Shown here in pieces: positions 57,871-64,000 of a stretch of 64,000 bases of DNA. The notes under the pieces were generated by a model. It was given only the letters and a program-made list of their open reading frames with translations. It made no database searches and was not told the origin of the DNA. Each line of letters starts with the position of its first letter. Position 1 is the stretch's first letter. The position numbers and the translations under genes are program-made. This DNA comes from Streptomyces sp. 1331.2 (lineage in GTDB: Bacteria; Actinomycetota; Actinomycetes; Streptomycetales; Streptomycetaceae): NCBI RefSeq assembly GCF_900199205.1, contig NZ_OBMJ01000001.1:372001-436000 (forward strand), read 5' to 3'.

Positions 57871-57989
57871 GTGCCGAGGTCCGACCATCGCCCCCGTCCC
57901 GAAAGGGTCCGCTCCCGGCGCCCGATGGCCGGTGGGGGGATCGGGCGGAAGACTGGCCGTGGGGGTCCAGGCACGGTGGGAGCGGGACG
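57871..57989. other. Upstream region of the pseudokinase gene
   Basis: No gene is evident between the end of the coding-like stretch and ATG 57990. A 7-bp dyad, CCTTCGC (57845-57851) and GCGAAGG (57860-57866), lies just before it and might be a promoter element. The ATG itself has GGGAGCGGG upstream. Confidence 0.4.
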
Positions 57990-59330
57990 ATGAGCACTGG
58001 GCGGAGCCTCGCCGAGGTGATCGCCGCCGACGGGCCGTTGGCGCCCCGGGACGCGGCCCGGGTCGGCGCGCAGGTTCTGGCCGCGCTCGTCCGGGGGCAC
58101 CGGGAGGGGCTGGTGCACGGGGCTGTCGAGCCGGCCCGGGTGCAGCTGGAGGGCGGGCGGGCCGTACTCGCCGAGTTCGCGGACGGCCCGTACGACGGGG
58201 ATCCCGAGTACCTGGCCCCGGAGCGGACCGCCGGGCGGGCGCCAGGCCCGGAGACGGATCTGTGGTCACTCGGTGCCACGCTGTTCACGGCCGTCGAGGG
58301 CCGGCCGCCGTTCCCCGGCAGACGGCCGGGCCCGGCGGAGCGGCCGCCGGAGCCCCGGCGAGCCGGGACGCTCGCGCCGGTCATCGCGTCGCTGCTGCGC
58401 CCGGACCCGGGGCAGCGGCCGGGGGCGGAGTGGACCGGGCACATGCTCGACCGGGTGGCGGCGGGCCTGACCGTCGGCCCGGCGACGGCCGAGGCGCTGC
58501 CGGCCCGGGAGACGGTCGCGGTTGCGGCACCGGCCGGGCCGCCGACCGGACCACCGGCTCCCCGGGCGGCGGGGGCGCGGCGGCGGCCCGGGGTGTGGGT
58601 GGCGGCCCTGGTCCTCGCGCTGGCGGTGCTCGGCGGGGTGGTGTTCCTGCTGGTCGGCCGCGGGGGGACGCACCACCAGGCGGGCACGGCGAGCCCGTCG
58701 GTGCCTCCGTCGGCGACCGGGCCGCCGTCGGGCGTCCAGCCGCCGAGCACCGAACCGTCGGCTCCGCAGACCACACCCGCGACGCCCACGACGACGCCCA
58801 CCACCCCGTCGCCGACCACTCCCCCGCCGGCCACCGAGTCGCCGTCGCCCGCGGCGCCCAGCACCCCGGCCCCCAGCACCCCGGCGCAGACCCCCGGGGC
58901 CGAGGTGCCGCCCGGCTACGTCCGGACCACCGACCCGGCGGGTTTCAGCTTCGCGGCGCCCATCGGCTGGACCAGGACCGACAACGGCATGGGCGCCGGC
59001 GACTACTCGCCGGACAACCGTGGCCACATCCTGCGATTCACCGTCGTCCCCAACCCGGCCGGACAGGCCCCCCTCGACGGTTTCCTCCAGATCGAGCGGT
59101 CACTGACCCAGCAGGGCGGTTACTCCCGGATCGACCTGCGCACCAACACCTACCAGGGCAACCCGGGCGCCTCCTGGGAGTTCACCTTCGGCTCGGCCCA
59201 CCTGGGCGCGCAGTCCTTCCTCGCCCCGAACGGCACCGAGTACACCGTCTACCTCTCCACCCCGGAGTCCGACTGGGCCGCCTACCAGCCCGTCCTCGCC
59301 ACCGCGCTGAACACCTTCACGATCCCGTGA
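57990..59330 (+). CDS. Membrane-anchored pseudokinase with extracellular sensor-like domain
   Basis: 446 residues from ATG 57990. The first 165 residues resemble only the C-lobe of a Hanks-type kinase: the catalytic-loop position reads REGLVHGAVEPARVQLEGG (no HRD, no Asp), the DFG position EFADGPYDGDPEYLAPE, followed by TDLWSLGATLFTAVEGRPPF. There is no N-lobe, so neither P-loop nor ATP-binding Lys is present; it must be catalytically dead or a scaffold. A transmembrane helix lies near 203-223 (VWVAALVLALAVLGGVVFLL), then a long Pro/Thr/Ser linker and a C-terminal beta-rich domain (about 305-446) as in extracellular ligand-binding domains of PknB-like sensors. It is convergent with the 59339-60767 gene, 8 bp apart. 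Confidence 0.78.
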   Translation: MSTGRSLAEVIAADGPLAPRDAARVGAQVLAALVRGHREGLVHGAVEPARVQLEGGRAVLAEFADGPYDGDPEYLAPERTAGRAPGPETDLWSLGATLFTAVEGRPPFPGRRPGPAERPPEPRRAGTLAPVIASLLRPDPGQRPGAEWTGHMLDRVAAGLTVGPATAEALPARETVAVAAPAGPPTGPPAPRAAGARRRPGVWVAALVLALAVLGGVVFLLVGRGGTHHQAGTASPSVPPSATGPPSGVQPPSTEPSAPQTTPATPTTTPTTPSPTTPPPATESPSPAAPSTPAPSTPAQTPGAEVPPGYVRTTDPAGFSFAAPIGWTRTDNGMGAGDYSPDNRGHILRFTVVPNPAGQAPLDGFLQIERSLTQQGGYSRIDLRTNTYQGNPGASWEFTFGSAHLGAQSFLAPNGTEYTVYLSTPESDWAAYQPVLATALNTFTIP

Positions 59331-59338
59331 ACCGCGTG

Positions 59339-60767
59339 TCAGGGCCCGATCCGCTCGATCCGCCGGCCGTCCACCCAGGCCGACCAGCCGTTGGAGCAGA
59401 GGATGTGCGCCCAGTCCCCGGCCCGTTCGAGCACCTGCAGTTCGACCCTCCCGTCGATCCTGGTCAGGGCTGCGAGGGACGGGTCCGGCGCGGCCCAGGC
59501 GGACATGCCGCCGGACGGGACGCGGTGCGTGGGGCGGAAGACGGGCCCGACGTTGGTGGGGGCGGCCCGGGCGGCGGTGCGGGGGCCGGCTGAGCTGCTC
59601 GGTGACGTCCGCCGCGGCCGGCTTCGGGCGGTAGACCTCCTCGGGCAGTGAGAGGTCGGGGATCGGCCTCAGGAACTCGGCGGCCAGGTTGCACGCCTCC
59701 ACGACGCCGAGCGCCCGGAGCCCGAACCGGACGGCCGACCAGTCCCGGCCCGCGTGGGTGAGGCCCTGGCTGGCCAGCGCCCAGACGGTCGGCTCGGTCA
59801 CGACGAACAGCACCACGTCCTCCTGCGCGACGGGCCGGCCCGCTTCGTGGCCGACCACCTGGATGTCGTGCAGGGAGAGCAGGCTGATCCAGGTGAACAG
59901 GGTGCCGGCGAAGGTCGCCAGGGTGAGCCCGAGTTCGTAGGCCTCCGGGTCACCGGTCCCGGCCGGTTCGAGGTCCCCGGCGTCCGCGTAGCGGCGCAGC
60001 TCCCGTTCGGCGACGTCGGCGGTGACCTCCGGCAGGGCCGCGCCGGTCCGCCCGCCGGGGTGCAGCTGGGCGGCGAACAGCTCCGCGACGCAGTGGCTGA
60101 TCCAGCGCCGGTCGGCCACCCGGAGCGCGTCCTGTTGGGCCTCCAGGACGTCCGCCAGGGAGACGGTGACGGGCGCGGGCTCGGGCCGCCGGCCGGCGAA
60201 GGAACGGAAGAAGGCGGTCTTGTAGGCGTCCACCAGCACCAGCAGGAAGGCCAGTTGCTCGGCCGTCAGCTCCTCCATCGCCTTCGGCAGCGGGATCGGC
60301 TGCCCGTTGGAGAACTGCACCTGGAGCTGCACCCACCAGGCGAGGTCCTGGGGCGCGAACGGGGCCATCAGCTCGTAGTCGCCGGACGGCCCGGGCCGCA
60401 GGCCGACGAAGGTGTCCTCGGCCCGGCGGGAGGCGTAGAGCCGGCACGGGGTCGGCGCGCTGTCGAACAGGGCGCTGCGGGCGTCCACCACCCGGTCAGG
60501 GGCGGCGAGCGGGCGCAGCACCGTCCCGACGACGGCGGTGGACAGGCCGGTGAACTCCCGGAGCAGTTCCGCGGGTTCGCGGGCGGGATCCGCCTCGTCG
60601 GCACCGGCGGCGGCCAGGTCGGGCAGCGGCGACAGCGGGCCCGGCTCGGGCAGGTCCACGTGGCGTGCCAGCGGTCCGAACTCGTGGCGGCGCAGGCGAA
60701 TGGTGCGGGCCAGGCCGCCCGGCGAGGAGAGGTCTGGAGCCCCGGTGAGGACCGGTTCGCTGTCCAT
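59339..60767 (-). CDS. Unknown protein with C-terminal SH3-like domain, apparent +1 frameshift
   Basis: From ATG 60767 (AAGGGAAG within the end of the upstream gene) the frame encodes about 395 residues up to KPAAADVTEQLSRPP. There the coding frame changes by one base, within one of two five-G runs at about 59545-59590, and resumes as AAPTNVGPVFRPTHRVPSGG to IERIGP with a stop at 59339-59341. The resumed part is a small SH3-like domain (VELQVLERAGDWAHILCSNG, WSAWVDGRRIERIG). Removing one base gives 475 residues; without it the gene would run on to 59100 and overlap the pseudokinase by 231 bp. The main domain (LRPGPSGDYELMAPFAPQDL, HDIQVVGHEAGRPVAQEDV) belongs to no family I recognise. It is 3 bp from the large upstream gene and co-translated. 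Confidence 0.72.
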
Positions 60768-60770
60768 GGC

Positions 60771-63700
60771 TCACTTCCCTTTTCCGTCCTGCGGTTCGTT
60801 CCCGGTCGCCGGGCCCGAGGAGATGCCCTTGGCCACCTGCCCGCCCTGCCCGGCGACCGCCTGCGCGGCGACACCGCCGGCCTCGCTCAGGCCGGGCCCG
60901 GGCAGGGCGCGGAACGCGGGGAACGCGGCGCCGTGGCTCTGGACGAAGGCCGACAGGTTCGAATCGACCTGCTGGGCCAGGCCGTTGACCGAGGTGCCGA
61001 ACTGCTGCTTGGACAACAGCTCCATCTGCGACGGGGTGTACATGCCCTTGCCGCAGTCGGTCAGGAACCTCTTCATGTCCAGGACCCGCTGGTAGACGGC
61101 GGGGTCCGCGCCTTTGTAGTAGTACATCATCGGTTCGAGCTTGGTGGAGATGTCCTTGGCCACGCCCCGGGCGGTCTCCTGCAGCGCGCTGCCGGGGCTC
61201 AGCTCGATCGGGTTCATGTACGTCTTGTAGGTGGTCACCGAGCCGGTCTGGGCGGCCCACTTGGGGTCGGGCGGGTAGGCGAGGGCGTCGTTCTTGAGCA
61301 CCGGCAGGTCCTGGTAGGCCTCCGGGTGCTTGCTCTGGGTCACCGACTGCAGCGCCTTTCCGGCCTCCTGTCCGTCGGTGGCCGCGGCGTACGCCTTGTC
61401 GTACGCCTTCTGGAACGCCTTGTTGGCGTTGGACGGGCTCACCGGTTGGCCCTTGAGCGTCAGTTGGTCGGCGGTCCTGAGCTCCTGGAGCTTCCTGTAC
61501 AGGTCCTCGGCCTTCTGCGAGGTGGGTGGGGCCTGCTCCAGCTGGGCGAGCGTCTCGCGGTAGGCCTTCTGGTTGAGGGCCAGGTCGCGGTCCATCCCGA
61601 CGGTGCCCTTGCTCTTGGCGTTGCGCAGGTCGGTCAGGTCGTCGACGGTCAGTTCCCGTCCGCCCCGCCGCCAGCCCTGCGCGTTGAGCTCGGCGACCTG
61701 GTCCTGCTGCGCCTTGGTCAGCACCGGTTCGAGGACCCCGGCGTACTCGCCCTGGATCTCCGTGCGCGCGGTCTTCAGGGTGGCCTTGGCCTGGAAGTTC
61801 GAGTTGATCTCGATCGCCTTCTGCTTCAGCGCCTGCTGGGCCGCGGCGATCTCCTCCGCGCTCGCCCCCTGTGCCCGCAGAGCGCGCAGGTCGGTCGCCA
61901 TCTGCTGGAACTCGTCGGCCGCCTTGCGCCCGGCGGCCTGCTCGGCGGCGAAGGCGGCGTCGGTGGCGGCGTTGACCGTCGGGACCGGGCCGGGCGGCGG
62001 CTGGCCGCCGTGCGCGTTGGCCAGCTTGTTCAGCGCGGAGGTCTCGGTGGCCGCCTCGGCCGCTGCCGGAGCGACGGCGCCCAGGCCGAGCCCGTGCAGC
62101 CCCACGGCGTTGCCGAGGTCCTGGACGAAGGCCAGCGCGATCGCGGCCCGGCCTGCCGGCGGGGCCGGGCTGTTGGGGTCGACGACCTGGCCGATGGTGG
62201 CCTGGTAGGCGGCCTGGAGGGTGTTGATCGGCAGCACCGCGTCGGCCGCGCCGAGCAGGGCCTTGCCGATCCCGCCCTCCTCGTAGCCGACGGCCAGGCC
62301 CTGGACGGCGTTGCGGCCGACCATGAACGCCCCGAGCTGGGCGGCCCCGGCGGCGGTCAGCGGCACCGCGAACGGGGCCAGCAGCATTTCGGTGGCGATG
62401 GCGACGTGCTGGACCCGGGTGGCGCCGGCCTCGTGCTCCTGGGCCTCGACCGCCTGCAGCTCGGCCGCGGCCGCCTCCCGCTCGGACTGGCCCTGCGCCT
62501 GGTTGAACACGGCGGTGGTCAGCTGCCGCAGCGAGCCCTCGGTGTCGGTGCCCGGGGCTCCGCTCTCGATCCGCTGCAGCACCCGGTTCGCCGGCTCGAA
62601 CTGTCCGGGCGGCAGGTGGTCGATGAGGTTGCTCAGGTGGTTCTCCTGCGCCTCGATCCCGTCCAGCCGGTGGAGGTAGTCGGTGTAGTCCCGGTCGGCC
62701 TGGCTGCTGGCGGCGGCGAGCTTGACCCTGCCCTCGTCCCGGATCGTCTCCCGCTGCCCCCTTCCGGTGATGTCGGCGGCGGGGATCTTCGCCTCCAGGG
62801 TTTCGATGGCCTGCAACTGGTCGGGGGTCAGGCCCTGGGTGGGGTCGACGCTCTCGTGGAGCGCCCGCAGCTGCTGCCAGTACGACGGGTCGTACATGTT
62901 GGCGCCGTCGAGCGCGCTCAGCCGGTGCCGGATGTCCTGGGCCGGGTCGGAGGTGGGGGGCGCGTCCGGGGCGGGCTCGGGCTCGTCCTCGGCGGGCGCG
63001 GCGCCGGCCGGTGCGGTCGCGCTGTCGCCCGGGCCGGGTGGCAGGCCGGGCAGGCCGGGGATGCCGGCCAGCGGCCGGCCGTCCCCGCCGTCCCCGCCGT
63101 CCCCGCCGGGCGGGACGTCGAAGGGTTCGTGGAGCTCGGGCCCGGGAGGCAGGTCGGGCAGCGACAGCGCTTCTGGTTCGTCCGCCGGGAGCGGCGGGAG
63201 CACTCCGGCGTCGACCGGGAACGGCGCCTGCGTGCTGGGCAGGGTCAGTGCCGGGTCCGCCAGCCCCTGGGCGTGACGCCAGTTGAGGTACTGGTTGAAC
63301 TCGGCGTCGGTGGGCGGGTCGGTGAAGCCTGGGTGGGTGGCGCGCCAGCGCTGGAAGGCCGGGTCGTCCAGCAGGCCCTGGATCCAGTTGTTGACCGCCT
63401 TGCGGTCGCCGGGCGGCATGCCGGGCTGCGGCTGCCAGGGCGCGCCGCCGCCCGCGTCCGGGCCGCTGTCGTCCGGGCCGCCGGTGTCCCCGCCGGTGCC
63501 CGGCTCGCTCGCCAGGGAGCCGGCCAGGTTGCCGAGGAAGGAGCCCAGGACCCCGCCGAGCGCGGCCGCACTCGCCCCGGCCGCCGAGTACCGCAGCACG
63601 GTGGTGCTGCCGCCGCAGCTCAGCCAGGCCTGCCCGGAGCACTCCAGCGAGCCGCCGTCGTCGGCGTGGGCCGGGAGGGCGTCGGTGAGTCCGTGCAGGA

Positions 63701-64000
63701 GCAGCACCGCGCCGACGATCAGCGCGAGGCAGGCGGTGGCGGGCGGGCGCGCGCCGGTGACGCCGATCAGGACGGCGGCCAGCGCGAGGGCCCCGGCCAG
63801 GCCCCACTTGACCGCGCTGTCGGTGACGAAGGAGGCGACGATCAGCGAGACGGCGGAGCCGAGCATGCCCACCGTCATCCCGGTGATCCCGGTGATCCGG
63901 TGGTGGCGGGTCGGCGCGACCTGCTTGACCACCGCCGACCAGATCCGGCGCAGGGACGTCGACACGATGCTCCCGAGCACGGTCGGCGCGCCCGCGAGCA
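60771..64000 (-). CDS. Very large multi-domain membrane protein (polymorphic-toxin-like), 5' truncated
   Basis: At least 1069 residues are visible; the frame is open to the window edge, so the true start may lie beyond 64000 (GTG 63980 is internal or an alternative). The N-terminal region has about four membrane helices (TVGMLGSAVSLIVASF, GLAGALALAAVLIGVTG, ACLALIVGAVLLLHG, SAAALGGVLGSFLGNLAG) flanking a two-Cys segment. Then come a Pro/Gly/Asp-rich linker, long coiled-coil-prone helices, and a segment GYEEGGIGKALLGAADAVLP typical of regions preceding C-terminal toxin domains. The last 350 residues include KGTVGMDRDLALNQKAYRE and end GNEPQDGKGK. I cannot name the terminal domain. It is followed 3 bp later by the gene 59339-60767. 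It could be a secreted/contact toxin-like protein or a structural one; both are inference. Confidence 0.7.
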   Translation of the reverse strand, partial: LAGAPTVLGSIVSTSLRRIWSAVVKQVAPTRHHRITGITGMTVGMLGSAVSLIVASFVTDSAVKWGLAGALALAAVLIGVTGARPPATACLALIVGAVLLLHGLTDALPAHADDGGSLECSGQAWLSCGGSTTVLRYSAAGASAAALGGVLGSFLGNLAGSLASEPGTGGDTGGPDDSGPDAGGGAPWQPQPGMPPGDRKAVNNWIQGLLDDPAFQRWRATHPGFTDPPTDAEFNQYLNWRHAQGLADPALTLPSTQAPFPVDAGVLPPLPADEPEALSLPDLPPGPELHEPFDVPPGGDGGDGGDGRPLAGIPGLPGLPPGPGDSATAPAGAAPAEDEPEPAPDAPPTSDPAQDIRHRLSALDGANMYDPSYWQQLRALHESVDPTQGLTPDQLQAIETLEAKIPAADITGRGQRETIRDEGRVKLAAASSQADRDYTDYLHRLDGIEAQENHLSNLIDHLPPGQFEPANRVLQRIESGAPGTDTEGSLRQLTTAVFNQAQGQSEREAAAAELQAVEAQEHEAGATRVQHVAIATEMLLAPFAVPLTAAGAAQLGAFMVGRNAVQGLAVGYEEGGIGKALLGAADAVLPINTLQAAYQATIGQVVDPNSPAPPAGRAAIALAFVQDLGNAVGLHGLGLGAVAPAAAEAATETSALNKLANAHGGQPPPGPVPTVNAATDAAFAAEQAAGRKAADEFQQMATDLRALRAQGASAEEIAAAQQALKQKAIEINSNFQAKATLKTARTEIQGEYAGVLEPVLTKAQQDQVAELNAQGWRRGGRELTVDDLTDLRNAKSKGTVGMDRDLALNQKAYRETLAQLEQAPPTSQKAEDLYRKLQELRTADQLTLKGQPVSPSNANKAFQKAYDKAYAAATDGQEAGKALQSVTQSKHPEAYQDLPVLKNDALAYPPDPKWAAQTGSVTTYKTYMNPIELSPGSALQETARGVAKDISTKLEPMMYYYKGADPAVYQRVLDMKRFLTDCGKGMYTPSQMELLSKQQFGTSVNGLAQQVDSNLSAFVQSHGAAFPAFRALPGPGLSEAGGVAAQAVAGQGGQVAKGISSGPATGNEPQDGKGK

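Noticed and set aside
57990..57993. ATGA overlap linking an upstream frame to the pseudokinase start
   Set aside because: The upstream frame has no coding bias in its last 40 codons, so the overlap is chance.
1..64000. tRNA, rRNA and insertion sequences
   Set aside because: I found no cloverleaf with CCA-type end, no rRNA-like conserved stretch and no transposase or paired terminal repeats by eye; a tRNAscan and covariance search would be decisive.

Overview
The window is very GC-rich DNA with strong G/C preference at third codon positions, frequent GTG starts, and many 4-base ATGA/GTGA gene overlaps. It encodes a mycothiol-dependent formaldehyde dehydrogenase, SARP-type regulators, a DUF574 methyltransferase, Tat-exported phospholipase C and a P450/ferredoxin pair. 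Together these point to a filamentous actinobacterium of the Streptomyces/Kitasatospora type. I see no rRNA, tRNA, CRISPR array or clear insertion sequence. The content (regulators, exporters, secreted hydrolases, few core genes) looks like chromosome-arm DNA, which is an inference.

Layout. 0-7.3 kb: end of a PD40 beta-propeller lipoprotein gene, a Cys-rich unknown gene, a MarR regulator divergent from an exporter, then secreted proteins: a PI-3-phosphatase-like esterase, a phospholipase-D-like protein, and a DD-peptidase/beta-lactamase-type serine hydrolase split by an apparent frameshift. 7.4-20.2 kb: a block of four large STAND ATPase regulators (two XRE-NB-ARC-TPR, two SARP-BTAD-NB-ARC-TPR), with an ECF sigma factor and a small unknown gene between them. 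20.7-29.1 kb: Tat phospholipase C, MFS exporter, methyltransferase, PucR regulator divergent from an FAD dehydrogenase, and a Met/His-rich secreted protein. 29.1-32.7 kb: an MsrPQ-like molybdopterin/cytochrome pair, a PPOX flavoprotein, and the mscR-metallohydrolase operon for formaldehyde detoxification. 33.2-36.1 kb: P450-ferredoxin pair and an MFS exporter preceded by strong palindromes. 36.1-44.7 kb: LysR, a phosphotransferase, PhzF and ArsR divergent from an exporter, then an MBL protein, a SnoaL-like protein and a ferredoxin-reductase-type flavoprotein. 44.7-52.1 kb: secreted beta-helix protein, Clp-N protein, HtrA-like protease, universal stress protein with a tiny downstream gene, a GntR-DUF1648 pair, a membrane protein and a DUF574 methyltransferase. 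52.2-57.6 kb: two-component system divergent from an ABC exporter, then a DHA2 exporter. 58-64 kb: a membrane-anchored pseudokinase convergent with a two-gene operon encoding a very large multi-domain membrane protein (5' end outside the window) and a partner whose gene carries an apparent +1 frameshift.

How the genes relate. Several regulator/exporter pairs (MarR-MFS, ArsR-MFS, two-component-ABC) look like self-contained stress or drug responses, and most have a visible dyad in the shared promoter. The three phosphoester hydrolases may contribute to phosphate scavenging; an 11-bp direct repeat resembling PHO/SARP boxes lies between a STAND regulator and the phospholipase C. The P450, its 3Fe-4S ferredoxin and the FAD reductase could form one electron chain. 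Fifteen-base in-frame minisatellites recur in four separate genes. The least understood parts are the 59.3-64 kb operon and the STAND cluster.
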